39,954 nt of DNA from Maccoyibacter sp900556645. Its GTDB lineage: Bacteria; Bacillota; Clostridia; Lachnospirales; Lachnospiraceae. Every line of letters begins with the position of its first letter. Position 1 is the stretch's first letter. A program made the translations under genes and the position numbers. The stretch spans positions 1 through 39,954 of the forward strand of contig CATWDJ010000015.1 in NCBI GenBank assembly GCA_958349535.1, written 5' to 3'. Below, piece by piece: positions 24,784-32,920 of the stretch. The notes beneath the pieces were generated by a model. The model searched no databases and was not told the origin of the DNA. It saw only the letters and a list, made by a program, of their open reading frames with translations.

Positions 24784-25710
24784 ATGGGAAAATCAGTGAG
24801 AAAGGTTTGGTATAAGCATATGTGGATATACATTGTAGGAGGTATTCTGTTTGTCCTTGCAATATATTTGATTGTTCAGGGAATACGGTGCAATATGGCA
24901 GTGAAAGAGGGGAAGGAGCGACTTGTTACATACGGAGCAAAAACAGCTAACTTGAGCTATGGGAATATGACTTATGTTGATAGAGGGGAAGGCGAAATAA
25001 TCCTATCTGTGCATGGGATTTTTGGCGGTTATGATCAAGCCTATGATACTTGCAAAAATTTTAGCTCCGATTATAGAATCATTGCTCCGTCAAGGTTTGG
25101 ATATTTGGGAAGCGATATTTTAGGCAATGGTACACCGGCTGAACAAGCTTTTGCATATGTTGAGCTGTTAGATAAATTGAGAATTGATAAGGTCTACTTG
25201 TTAGCCGCATCGGCAGGTGGAAGTATTGCGATACGATTTGCTTTAGATTATCCTGAACGAACAAAAGGGCTTATATTATATTGCTCTGCAATGCCCTATG
25301 CAGAAAAACCAAAAGAATATTCCGAATATGCAGGTCCGCCTGCGTTCTTATGTAATGATTATGCAATGTTTTTCATCAGTCCATTATTTGAACCGATTAT
25401 GGGAATGGAATCTTCTACAATATACAGTATGTTGCCTGTTGAGGACAGAAAAGAGGGTGTAATATTAGACGCTTCTGTTACGAATCCCGATATGGCAAGA
25501 AATTTTGATGATTATGAAATTGAATCTTTACAAGTGCCGTCACTGATCTTACATGCTAAAGATGATAAGTTGGCAAACTATGAAGATACTTTAAATGCAC
25601 TTGGTAGATTTCCGAATTGCAAATTTATATCGTTTGAAACAGGAGGTCATATGATGGTCGGACATTCTAAAGAAATAGAAAAGGCAGTGTCAGAATTTGT
25701 AAAAGACTAA
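24784..25710 (+). CDS. Membrane-anchored alpha/beta hydrolase
   Basis: 308 residues. An N-terminal membrane helix (about 11-33) precedes an alpha/beta-hydrolase fold with the oxyanion segment SVHGIFGG, nucleophile elbow AASAGG (first Gly of GxSxG replaced by Ala), an acid candidate in LHAKDDK and the catalytic His in TGGHMMVGHS. The helix orientation suggests an extracytoplasmic catalytic domain. Encoded 2 nt after the TetR gene and expected to be co-induced; it may inactivate an inducing ester or lactone. The substrate is unknown. Its codon usage is AT-rich like the regulator's, suggesting joint transfer. Confidence 0.85.
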   Translation: MGKSVRKVWYKHMWIYIVGGILFVLAIYLIVQGIRCNMAVKEGKERLVTYGAKTANLSYGNMTYVDRGEGEIILSVHGIFGGYDQAYDTCKNFSSDYRIIAPSRFGYLGSDILGNGTPAEQAFAYVELLDKLRIDKVYLLAASAGGSIAIRFALDYPERTKGLILYCSAMPYAEKPKEYSEYAGPPAFLCNDYAMFFISPLFEPIMGMESSTIYSMLPVEDRKEGVILDASVTNPDMARNFDDYEIESLQVPSLILHAKDDKLANYEDTLNALGRFPNCKFISFETGGHMMVGHSKEIEKAVSEFVKD

Positions 25711-25820
25711 AAGTTATTAGTAAGGTAAAAGAGGATAAAACAAAGTGGATATTATGTTTGATATTCACCTATTACAAGAATTCTAATATATTATCATATA
25801 GAAATATATGGGAGTAAAAA

Positions 25821-26393
25821 ATGGACGAAACCATCACCCCTATTACAAATACATGTAACTTTATGGCCGTAAAACCAATTATGGTAGAGCTTCCGTATCC
25901 TGAAATACGGGTCAGAGAAAAAAATCAGACATATGCAAATCTGCTCAGTATAGACTATTGCGGTGCCACATCTGAGCTGTCTGCTATTACCCAATATATC
26001 AACAATGAAAACAGACTTTCCTGTGAGAAATGCCCCATAGCAAAAACCATACTGGGAATTGCCATGGCGGAAATGATACATTTGCAAAAATTAGGAGAAT
26101 TAATCTTTCTATTGGGCGGCTGTGTAGATTTTACTGCAAGGCAGAGAAACGGAAAAGAACAGATGTGGACGCCCCAATATATCACCATACCGGAGGAAGG
26201 AAGAAAAATGCTTTTGGCAGATATAGAAGCGGAAAAAGCTGCCATCAACCAATACCGGATGCATATAAGCATGATAAAAGACAACTATGTAAATGCAGTA
26301 TTAGCCAGAATTATCAAAGACGAAAAATATCACATTATGCTATTGGAGACGCTACTAAAGGAAATTTCTGACACAGAAAGGAAAAGGCATTAA
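25821..26393 (+). CDS. Ferritin-like di-iron protein
   Basis: 190 residues predicted as a four-helix bundle with the two ExxH pairs of ferritin-like proteins: Glu84-x-x-His87 (AEMIHL) and Glu168-x-x-His171 (DEKYHI), plus Glu52 and Glu136/138 on the other helices. A CxxC-like pair (Cys68, Cys71) lies between helices 1 and 2. Members include rubrerythrin-like proteins and manganese catalases, so oxygen or peroxide handling is plausible, but the exact activity is not clear. GGGAG lies 7 nt before the ATG. Appears monocistronic. Confidence 0.75.
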   Translation: MDETITPITNTCNFMAVKPIMVELPYPEIRVREKNQTYANLLSIDYCGATSELSAITQYINNENRLSCEKCPIAKTILGIAMAEMIHLQKLGELIFLLGGCVDFTARQRNGKEQMWTPQYITIPEEGRKMLLADIEAEKAAINQYRMHISMIKDNYVNAVLARIIKDEKYHIMLLETLLKEISDTERKRH

Positions 26394-26460
26394 CATTGGT
26401 TGTGTTTTCTGATACAATACACATATGAAAAATAGTGTGAAATACAAGAAGGAGAAAAAA

Positions 26461-26841
26461 ATGTTAAAAGCAGGAATCATAAAAGAAATCACAGAAAAGG
26501 TAACAGATAAGAATACGGCGAAAACCATGAAGAGCGGTGAGTTAAATGTATATGCAACTCCGGCTATGATTGCGTTGATGGAACAGGCAGCCTATACCAG
26601 TGTGGCAGATGAGTTGGAAGAAGGACAGGGAAGTGTTGGAACCTTGATGAATGTCAAACATATCTCTGCAACTCCTGTGGGCATGGAAGTAACAGCCAAG
26701 AGTGAATTGGTAGAAATCGACGGAAGAAGACTGGTCTTTCAGGTAGAAGCCTTTGACGAGAGGGGAAAAATCGGCGAAGGAGAACATGAGCGGTTTATCG
26801 TGAACAATGTAAAATTCCAGCAGAAGGCGGACAGTAAATAA
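26461..26841 (+). CDS. Hotdog-fold thioesterase, fluoroacetyl-CoA thioesterase (FlK)-like
   Basis: 126 residues. Thr33, Glu41 and His67 (YATPAMIALMEQAA and VKHISATPVG) match the FlK catalytic triad Thr42/Glu50/His76 in both identity and spacing (+8, +26). FlK hydrolyses fluoroacetyl-CoA; the many anaerobe relatives probably act on other short acyl-CoAs. The ATG at 26461 follows AAGGAG; a longer reading from 26425 adds a lysine-rich tail. It lies directly upstream of the riboflavin operon promoter but is not part of that operon. Confidence 0.85.
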   Translation: MLKAGIIKEITEKVTDKNTAKTMKSGELNVYATPAMIALMEQAAYTSVADELEEGQGSVGTLMNVKHISATPVGMEVTAKSELVEIDGRRLVFQVEAFDERGKIGEGEHERFIVNNVKFQQKADSK

Positions 26842-26871
26842 AGCCTTGGTAAATCCAATAGGAACTTTACA

Positions 26872-26900
26872 TTGACAAGCGATTCCCATAGTAGTACAAT
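26872..26900 (+). promoter_or_regulatory. Promoter of the riboflavin operon
   Basis: TTGACA, a 17-bp spacer and TACAAT at 26895-26900; transcription would begin just before the riboswitch. Confidence 0.8.
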
Positions 26901-26917
26901 AATCAAGAATTAAATAT

Positions 26918-27028
26918 TAATCTTCAGGGCAGGATGAAATTTCCGACCGGCGGTAAAGCCCGCGAGCCATTAGGTTGATTCGGTGTAACTCCGAAGCCGA
27001 CAGTATAGTCTGGATGAAAGAAGATGCA
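26918..27028 (+). ncRNA. FMN riboswitch (RFN element)
   Basis: The RFN core is present: CAGGGCAGGATGAAAT, then CCGACCGGCGGT, AAAGCCCGCGAG, CGGTGTAACTCCG, AGCCGACAGTATAGTC and TGGATGAAAGAAGATG. P1 is closed by ATCTTC (26920-26925) with GAAGAT (27020-27025). Bound FMN should reduce expression of the ribD-ribE-ribBA-ribH operon through the terminator(s) downstream. Confidence 0.97.
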
Positions 27029-27066
27029 TAGAACTGCGAAGCAGTTCCCTTGTGATGATTTATTAA

Positions 27067-27098
27067 GCTCTGAAATGTAGCCATTTCAGAGCCTTTTA
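27067..27098 (+). terminator. First terminator after the FMN riboswitch
   Basis: A perfect 11-bp stem GCTCTGAAATG/CATTTCAGAGC with a TAGC loop and a T-rich tail. This is the likely expression platform. Confidence 0.85.
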
Positions 27099-27172
27099 TA
27101 TTTCAGAACGAAGTTACTATATAAAAATACGTGAAAGTGCGTGTGACAGATAGAAAGATGCATACATATTGG

Positions 27173-27205
27173 AAAAGCCCTGAATATGATATTCGGGGCT
27201 TTTTA
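27173..27205 (+). terminator. Second terminator between riboswitch and ribD
   Basis: A 14-bp stem with one U-G pair (27173-27186 with 27190-27203), a TGA loop and T5. A second terminator at this position is unusual. Confidence 0.85.
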
Positions 27206-27247
27206 ATTGTGAAAAAAGCATCGGAAAAGTCAGAAAGAAGTGAGAAG

Positions 27248-28366
27248 ATGACAGCAGAAGATTATATGCGGATTGCAATCGAAGAAGCGAAGAAGGGAGC
27301 GGGATTTACCAATCCGAATCCTTTGGTGGGAGCGGTACTGGTAAAGGACGGCAAGGTAATCGGGAAGGATTACCATCACAGATGTGGTGAATTTCATGCA
27401 GAGCGAAATGCAATTTTAAACTGTAAGGAGGACTTACATGGGGCAGCCATCTATGTGACGTTAGAGCCTTGCTGTCACTACGGAAAGACATCGCCCTGTA
27501 CGCAGATTATCATAGACAGCGGAATTACAGAGGTCTATATCGGTTCCTATGACCCGAATCCTAAGGTAAACGGGGGAGGAATCAAACAACTGGAGGATGC
27601 AGGAATTAAAGTATATACAGAAGTGCTGAAAGAAGAATGTGATGGGTTAAATCCGGTATTTTTCCACTACATAGAAACCAAGGAACCCTATGTGGTATTA
27701 AAATATGCCATGACGGCAGATGGTAAGATTGCCACTTATACAGGAGCCTCCAAATGGATTACGGGAGAGGCTGCCAGAGCCAGAGTGCAGCAGAGCCGTA
27801 AAATCTACAGCGGAATCATGGTGGGAATCGGAACCGTATTAGCAGACAATCCCCTGTTGACCTGTCGATTGGAAAATGCATTAAATCCCACACGGATTAT
27901 CTGTGACAGCAGGTTGCGGATACCGTTGGATTCCAATATCGTCAAAACCGCAAAGGAAGTACCTACCATCATTGCCACGGCGAAGATAGAGAGAGAAGAA
28001 CAGCAGATAGAAAAACGAAAGCTGCTGTGTCAGGCGGGATGTGAAGTATTGGAACTTCCATCAGACGAAAAGGGATTGGATTTAAAGGAACTGATGAAGC
28101 AACTGGGAGAAAAAGGAATTGACAGCATTTTATTGGAGGGTGGCAGCCAACTGAATTTTTCAGCCTTGCAGGCGGGAATCGTCACCAAGGTGGAAAGCTA
28201 TATCGCACCAAAGATTTTCGGGGGAGCAGAGGCGAAGACTCCGGTAGGAGGAAAAGGTGTGGAGCTTCCGCAGGAGGCATACCGATTGAAAAATCCAAAA
28301 ATCACACAGATAGAAGAAGATATTTTGATTGAATGGGAGGTGGAAAAATGTTCACCGGAATTGTAG
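27248..28366 (+). CDS. ribD: RibD: diaminohydroxyphosphoribosylaminopyrimidine deaminase / reductase
   Basis: 372 residues in two domains. The N-terminal deaminase has the zinc motifs His50-Ala-Glu52 (FHAERN) and PCCHYGKTSPC (Cys75, Cys84). The C-terminal reductase begins near YVVLKYAMTADGKIA and includes LLEGG. It performs the second and third steps of riboflavin synthesis from the GTP-derived pyrimidine. The ATG at 27248 starts the conserved MTAEDYMRIAI. The ribosome binding site is weak (AAGTGAG), and upstream in-frame codons run through the second terminator hairpin, so they are excluded. Its end overlaps ribE by 19 nt. Confidence 0.95.
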   Translation: MTAEDYMRIAIEEAKKGAGFTNPNPLVGAVLVKDGKVIGKDYHHRCGEFHAERNAILNCKEDLHGAAIYVTLEPCCHYGKTSPCTQIIIDSGITEVYIGSYDPNPKVNGGGIKQLEDAGIKVYTEVLKEECDGLNPVFFHYIETKEPYVVLKYAMTADGKIATYTGASKWITGEAARARVQQSRKIYSGIMVGIGTVLADNPLLTCRLENALNPTRIICDSRLRIPLDSNIVKTAKEVPTIIATAKIEREEQQIEKRKLLCQAGCEVLELPSDEKGLDLKELMKQLGEKGIDSILLEGGSQLNFSALQAGIVTKVESYIAPKIFGGAEAKTPVGGKGVELPQEAYRLKNPKITQIEEDILIEWEVEKCSPEL

Positions 28367-28998
28367 AAGAGATGGGTACCATAGCCGGAATCCAAAAGGG
28401 AGCTAAATCAGCGGTGCTTACCATACAGGCCGAAAAGGTATTTTCCGACATCCATATTGGAGACAGCATTGCCTTAAACGGTGTCTGCCTAACCGTAACT
28501 TCCTTTAGCGGGAATACCTATACCGCAGATGTGATGAACGAAACCCTGCGGCGAAGCTCCTTGGGCAGCCTTACCATCGGAAGTAAAGTGAATCTGGAAC
28601 GTGCCATGGCGGCAAACGGAAGATTCGGCGGACACATCGTATCGGGGCACATTGACGGAACAGGAACCATTACCAAGGTGGAAAAGGATGACAATGCCAT
28701 CTGGTATACCATAGCGGCAGAGGAAAATCTCATGAAATATATCGTGGAGAAAGGCTCCATTGCCATAGATGGAATCAGCCTGACCGTGGCAAAGCGGAGT
28801 GATATGGATTTTTCCATATCCATGATTCCCCATACTGCCAAGGAGACGGTATTGTCCCAGAAAAAGCCGGGAGATATTGTGAATCTGGAAAATGACATTG
28901 TGGGCAAATATATTGAACAGCTCATGCATTACGAAAAGAAAGAAGAAAAAAAAGAAAGCCGTCTGACCAAAGAATTTTTATTGCGGGCAGGCTTTTAG
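28348..28998 (+). CDS. ribE: Riboflavin synthase, alpha chain
   Basis: 216 residues with two lumazine-binding repeats. The first starts MFTGIVEEMGTI and includes the NGVCLTV segment; the second includes VSGHIDGTGTI and DGISLTV. It dismutates two 6,7-dimethyl-8-ribityllumazine molecules to riboflavin. GGGAGG is 7 nt before the ATG, which lies inside the 3' end of ribD, so translation is coupled. Confidence 0.95.
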   Translation: MFTGIVEEMGTIAGIQKGAKSAVLTIQAEKVFSDIHIGDSIALNGVCLTVTSFSGNTYTADVMNETLRRSSLGSLTIGSKVNLERAMAANGRFGGHIVSGHIDGTGTITKVEKDDNAIWYTIAAEENLMKYIVEKGSIAIDGISLTVAKRSDMDFSISMIPHTAKETVLSQKKPGDIVNLENDIVGKYIEQLMHYEKKEEKKESRLTKEFLLRAGF

Positions 28999-29010
28999 GA
29001 GGAGATAAAT

Positions 29011-30219
29011 ATGTTTCAATTTAATACAGTTGAGGAAGCACTGGAAGATTTAAGAAATGGAAAGCTGATACTGGTAACGGATGATGAGGACCGGGAAAAT
29101 GAAGGAGACTTAATCTGTGCCGCAGAGTTTGCCACCACAGAAAACGTCAACTTTATGGCAAGCCATGCCAAGGGACTGATTTGTATGCCTATGAGTGAGA
29201 AAATCATTCGGAAATTACAGATTCCTCAGATGGTAAGCAACAATACGGACAACCATGAAACCGCTTTTACCGTATCCATTGACCATGTGGATACCACCAC
29301 CGGAATTTCCGCAGCGGAGCGTTCCATTACCGCCATGAAATGTGTGGAGGAGGATGCAAAGCCGGAGGACTTCCGAAGACCGGGACACATGTTTCCATTG
29401 CTGGCAAAACCAAATGGCGTATTGGAACGAAACGGTCATACCGAAGCGACCGTAGACCTGATGAAGCTGGCAGGCTTGAAGGAGTGTGGACTCTGCTGTG
29501 AAATCATGCGGGATGACGGAACCATGATGCGGACACCGGAGTTAATAGAGATGGCAAAGAAATACAATCTGACCTTTATTACCATTCGTGCATTGCAGGA
29601 ATACCGCAAGGTACATGACAAGCTGGTGGAGCAGATGGCAGCAGTAAAAATGCCTACCAAATACGGCGATTTCCGTGCTTACGGCTATGTCAACAAATTA
29701 AACGGCGAGCATCACGTGGCATTGGTAAAAGGTGATATTGGCGACGGAGAAGATGTGCTTTGCCGGGTACATTCCGAATGTCTCACCGGAGATGTCTTCG
29801 GTTCCGAGCGTTGTGACTGCGGTGACCAGTTTGCGAAAGCCATGGAGGAAATCGAAAAAGAAGGAAGGGGAATTTTACTCTATCTTCGTCAGGAGGGAAG
29901 AGGAATCGGACTGATCAATAAGTTAAAAGCCTATGAGCTTCAGGAAAAGGGAATGGATACCGTAGAAGCCAATCTGGCATTGGGCTTTGATGAGGATGAG
30001 AGAGAATATTATATCGGAGCACAGATTTTAAGAGATTTGGGAGCCAAATCCTTACGGCTTCTGACCAACAATCCATTGAAAATTGAAGGGTTGGAGGACT
30101 TTGGACTGACCATCAAAGAGCGTGTACCGATTCAGATAGATGCGACCCCATATGACAAATTTTATCTGATTACCAAGAAAAATAAGATGGGACATATCTT
30201 AGATTACAAAGAAAAATAA
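29011..30219 (+). CDS. ribBA: RibBA: DHBP synthase / GTP cyclohydrolase II
   Basis: 402 residues. The N-terminal half is 3,4-dihydroxy-2-butanone-4-phosphate synthase (DDEDRENEGDLI, with later FRRPGHMFPL and RNGHTEATVDL). The C-terminal half is GTP cyclohydrolase II with the zinc cysteines in HSECLTGDVFGSERCDCG and the LRQEGRGIGL motif. The protein supplies both riboflavin precursors. TAGGAGGAG precedes the ATG. Confidence 0.96.
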   Translation: MFQFNTVEEALEDLRNGKLILVTDDEDRENEGDLICAAEFATTENVNFMASHAKGLICMPMSEKIIRKLQIPQMVSNNTDNHETAFTVSIDHVDTTTGISAAERSITAMKCVEEDAKPEDFRRPGHMFPLLAKPNGVLERNGHTEATVDLMKLAGLKECGLCCEIMRDDGTMMRTPELIEMAKKYNLTFITIRALQEYRKVHDKLVEQMAAVKMPTKYGDFRAYGYVNKLNGEHHVALVKGDIGDGEDVLCRVHSECLTGDVFGSERCDCGDQFAKAMEEIEKEGRGILLYLRQEGRGIGLINKLKAYELQEKGMDTVEANLALGFDEDEREYYIGAQILRDLGAKSLRLLTNNPLKIEGLEDFGLTIKERVPIQIDATPYDKFYLITKKNKMGHILDYKEK

Positions 30220-30274
30220 AACCATTGGGATGCAGCAGCATTCTCGAAAAATAAAAAGAAAAGAGGAGACAAAC

Positions 30275-30742
30275 ATGAACGTATTTGAAGGAAAAGTAGT
30301 ATCAGAAGGAATGAAGGTAGGCATTGTAGCCGCAAGATTTAACGAGTTTATCGTAAGCAAATTGGTAGCCGGAGCAGAGGATGCACTTCTTCGCCATGAT
30401 GTAAAAGAAGAGGACATTGATTTGGCATGGGTGCCGGGAGCATTTGAGATTCCTTTAATTGCTTCCAAGATGGCAAAAAGCGGAAAATATGATGCAGTAA
30501 TCGCACTGGGAGCAGTTATCCGTGGTTCCACAACCCACTATGATTATGTATGTAGCGAGGTTTCCAAGGGAATTGCCAATGTATCCTTAAACTCTGATAT
30601 TCCGGTAATGTTCGGTGTTATTACCACAGAAAACATTGAGCAGGCAATCGAGCGTGCCGGAACAAAAGCCGGAAATAAAGGATATGACTGTGCAATGGGT
30701 GCCATTGAAATGGTAAACTTAATCCGCAATATCGAAAAATAA
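30275..30742 (+). CDS. ribH: 6,7-dimethyl-8-ribityllumazine synthase
   Basis: 155 residues with the substrate-site Phe22 (ARFNEFI), VPGAFEIP and the catalytic His88 in GAVIRGSTTHYDYV. Forms the icosahedral or pentameric enzyme that joins the RibD and RibBA products. AGAGGAGA lies 6 nt before the ATG. Last gene of the operon. Confidence 0.95.
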   Translation: MNVFEGKVVSEGMKVGIVAARFNEFIVSKLVAGAEDALLRHDVKEEDIDLAWVPGAFEIPLIASKMAKSGKYDAVIALGAVIRGSTTHYDYVCSEVSKGIANVSLNSDIPVMFGVITTENIEQAIERAGTKAGNKGYDCAMGAIEMVNLIRNIEK

Positions 30743-30799
30743 AGAATATGTAAAATTCTTGTAAAAAAACAAAGAAAAGATATACATTTTTGTTTTCCG

Positions 30800-30808
30800 T
30801 GTTATAAT
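30800..30808 (+). promoter_or_regulatory. Extended -10 promoter of mgsA
   Basis: TGT-TATAAT with no clear -35, 45 nt before the methylglyoxal synthase start. Confidence 0.5.
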
Positions 30809-30853
30809 GAACCTGTGAAAAAGAAGAGAGAAGAAGAGAAAAGGAGGTTTATT

Positions 30854-31324
30854 ATGAGTAAAAACCTATTGACGTTGACGATTGGAAAACAGAAAAGTAT
30901 TGCATTAATTGCACATGATGGAAAGAAAGAAGACTTGATTAGCTGGTGTGATGAACACAAAGAGATTTTGAGCAGGCATTTTTTATGCGGAACAGGAACC
31001 ACCGCCCGCATGATAACCGATAGAACCGGACTTCCGGTAAAAGGCTACAACAGCGGTCCTCTGGGAGGAGACCAGCAGATTGGAGCAAAGATTGTGGAAG
31101 GAAGAATTGACTTTGTAGTATTCTTTTCCGATCCGCTGACAGCGGCACCTCATGACCCAGATGTAAAGGCATTGCTGCGTGTGGCACAGGTATATGACAT
31201 ACCGATTGCCAATAACCGTGCGACGGCGGACTTTATGATTACCTCACCGTTGATGAATCAGGAATATGATCATGATGTGATTGATTTCCAGAGAAATATT
31301 GCAGAACGTGCAAACAGTTTATAG
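30854..31324 (+). CDS. mgsA: Methylglyoxal synthase
   Basis: 156 residues. Family motifs are intact: IALIAHD near the N-terminus, CGTGTT phosphate loop, catalytic Asp73 in GPLGGDQQIGA (equivalent to E. coli Asp71) and His100 in DPLTAAPHDPDV. Converts dihydroxyacetone phosphate to methylglyoxal as an overflow route when phosphate is limiting. AAGGAGG precedes the ATG. It has its own promoter and a terminator, so it is monocistronic. Confidence 0.95.
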   Translation: MSKNLLTLTIGKQKSIALIAHDGKKEDLISWCDEHKEILSRHFLCGTGTTARMITDRTGLPVKGYNSGPLGGDQQIGAKIVEGRIDFVVFFSDPLTAAPHDPDVKALLRVAQVYDIPIANNRATADFMITSPLMNQEYDHDVIDFQRNIAERANSL

Positions 31325-31340
31325 GAATCAGGAAAAAATA

Positions 31341-31368
31341 ACCCGGAAAGTATTTGCTTTCCGGGTTT
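31341..31368 (+). terminator. Terminator after mgsA
   Basis: A 10-bp stem ACCCGGAAAG/CTTTCCGGGT with a short T tract. Confidence 0.75.
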
Positions 31369-31372
31369 CGGT

Positions 31373-31404
31373 CTAAAAGGACACAGATTTCTGTGTCCTT
31401 TTAG
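31373..31404. terminator. Bidirectional hairpin between convergent genes
   Basis: A perfect 14-bp inverted repeat CTAAAAGGACACAG / CTGTGTCCTTTTAG with a 4-nt loop. A/T tracts on both sides let it terminate both mgsA and the minus-strand operon. Confidence 0.75.
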
Positions 31405-31413
31405 ATTGAAAAT

Positions 31414-31839
31414 TTATTGTTTGTTATAATACTTCATACCTTCTTCCGGTTTAAAATAGGTACGTATGTAACCGTCAGAAGAGACAACCACAAGCTCGTT
31501 GGTGTCTACGGCATAATAAATGTCATCATCGCCCTCTTTTTCCTGTTTGTGCAGCACAGCAAAGGTGTGGATGACACGATTGGCTTGCTCTTCATATTCC
31601 TCAGGAGTGTCATAATGAAATTTATCTTTGTGTTTCTCATATTGTTCCAGTAAATGTTCTTCATCACGAAATGTATAGGTTTTCTGCCTTTTTTCTTTGG
31701 TTTCTGCAATTTCCGCGGTGTTAAAAAAACCTGAACCAGATTCGGTAAGAAGCTTGTTGACTCCAACGCCTATAATCACAACAATTACAAACACAAGCAT
31801 TAAACGCACAAATGGGCTTTTTGGATTTTTTTGATTCAT
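31414..31839 (-). CDS. Membrane-anchored protein with toxin-like C-terminal domain
   Basis: 141 residues: a short basic N-terminus, one membrane helix (about 12-32), a linker, then a C-terminal domain with FRDEEHLLEQYEKHKDKF, DTPEEYEEQANRVI and VVVSSDGYIRTYFKPEEG. That combination recalls the C-terminal RNase-like (BECR-type) domains of polymorphic toxins, in which a KH pair, an EEY-containing helix and an sDG.irTyFkP strand recur. This is recognition from memory, not a search. Its ATG directly follows the methyltransferase stop behind GGGAGGTG. No immunity-like partner is adjacent, so it may be a domesticated relative. Active residues are not proven. Confidence 0.55.
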   Translation of the reverse strand: MNQKNPKSPFVRLMLVFVIVVIIGVGVNKLLTESGSGFFNTAEIAETKEKRQKTYTFRDEEHLLEQYEKHKDKFHYDTPEEYEEQANRVIHTFAVLHKQEKEGDDDIYYAVDTNELVVVSSDGYIRTYFKPEEGMKYYNKQ

Positions 31840-32700
31840 CTATATCACCTCCCATCTTCCGCTGGCACCGCACGGAAGTACTAATCCGTTGGAGGATACC
31901 GGGAGGCCGATTTCATCGGCACTGACTTTTCCATTCAGGTGTCCCAGTTCCGTTCCTAGCATATATGCCAGAACTGCCGGTTGTAAACCAGTAGTGTAAG
32001 AGTTAATCAAAAAGAATAGAGGGTCATCAGACAGGAGCTGAGTACACAGCTTTACCAGAGGATGAATTGCCTCTTCTATTTTCCAGATTTCTCCCTTTGG
32101 ACCTCGTCCATAGGATGGCGGGTCCATGATGATGGCATCGTAGTGATTGCCTCGGCGGATTTCCCGTTCTACGAATTTTACACAGTCATCTACCAGCCAA
32201 CGGATGGGAGCGTCCTTTAAACCGCTGGCAACGGCATTTTCCTTTGCCCATGTCACCATGCCCTTGGAAGCATCCACATGAGTAACGGAGGCACCTGCCG
32301 CTGCGGCAGCGAGCGTGGCACCACCGGTGTAAGCAAAGAGATTCAAAACCTTTATGGGGCGGTTAGCCTTTTTGATTTTAGCACCGAACCAATCCCAATT
32401 TACTGCCTGTTCAGGAAAAAGTCCTGTGTGTTTAAAACTAAAAGGCTTTAAATGAAAAGTCAAATCACGGTAATGTAAATCCCACTGTTCCGGCAAGTCA
32501 AAAAATTCCCACTCTCCTCCGCCTTTCTTACTGCGGTGGTAGTGGCCGTTTTTCTGCCGCCAGCCCTTTTCTGTTTTTGGAGTATCCCAGATAACCTGTG
32601 GGTCGGGACGGACCAGAATATAATTTCCCCAACGCTCCAGCTTTTCCCCCCTTGAGCAATCAATCACTTCATATTCATTCCAATGATTTGCAATCCACAT
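31840..32700 (-). CDS. Class I SAM-dependent methyltransferase (RlmI/RlmK-like)
   Basis: 286 residues. The SAM-binding motif NLFAYTGGATLAAAAAGA is followed by DASKG, and the catalytic-region motif is MDPPSYGRGPKGE, as in 23S rRNA cytosine/guanine methyltransferases of the RlmI/RlmK/YccW group. The N-terminal PUA-like domain of RlmI seems shortened, so the target base is not certain. The start has GAAGGAAA upstream on the minus strand. Forms a two-gene operon with the toxin-like membrane protein. Confidence 0.85.
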   Translation of the reverse strand: MWIANHWNEYEVIDCSRGEKLERWGNYILVRPDPQVIWDTPKTEKGWRQKNGHYHRSKKGGGEWEFFDLPEQWDLHYRDLTFHLKPFSFKHTGLFPEQAVNWDWFGAKIKKANRPIKVLNLFAYTGGATLAAAAAGASVTHVDASKGMVTWAKENAVASGLKDAPIRWLVDDCVKFVEREIRRGNHYDAIIMDPPSYGRGPKGEIWKIEEAIHPLVKLCTQLLSDDPLFFLINSYTTGLQPAVLAYMLGTELGHLNGKVSADEIGLPVSSNGLVLPCGASGRWEVI

Positions 32701-32753
32701 AATTGTTTCCTTCCTGTATTTCTATTCCGAAAAATATCCTGTTTTTTGATGCA

Positions 32754-32779
32754 TTTCTACTATATAATAATAGTAGAAA
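32754..32779. promoter_or_regulatory. Palindrome in the divergent region, candidate MarR operator
   Basis: TTTCTACTAT-ATAATA-ATAGTAGAAA, perfect 10-bp arms. It lies between the methyltransferase and the YhgE operon, about 80 bp upstream of the latter's -35. Binding by the operon's MarR protein is inference. Confidence 0.5.
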
Positions 32780-32857
32780 TAGTATACAGTCACTATTTTA
32801 CACACATTAGAAGCAAAAGTAAAATAAAAAATGAGACAGGAGAGAGTATTTGTATAC

Positions 32858-32886
32858 TTGACACGCAAGAAGTGGTTGGGTATCAT
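32858..32886 (+). promoter_or_regulatory. Promoter of the twin-YhgE operon
   Basis: TTGACA, a 17-bp spacer and TATCAT at 32881-32886, 35 nt before the first YhgE start. A small inverted repeat CTTG-N5-CAAG (32857-32869) covers the -35. Confidence 0.75.
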
Positions 32887-32920
32887 ATTACAATGGTTAA
32901 AGCACGGAAAAGGAGCAATT

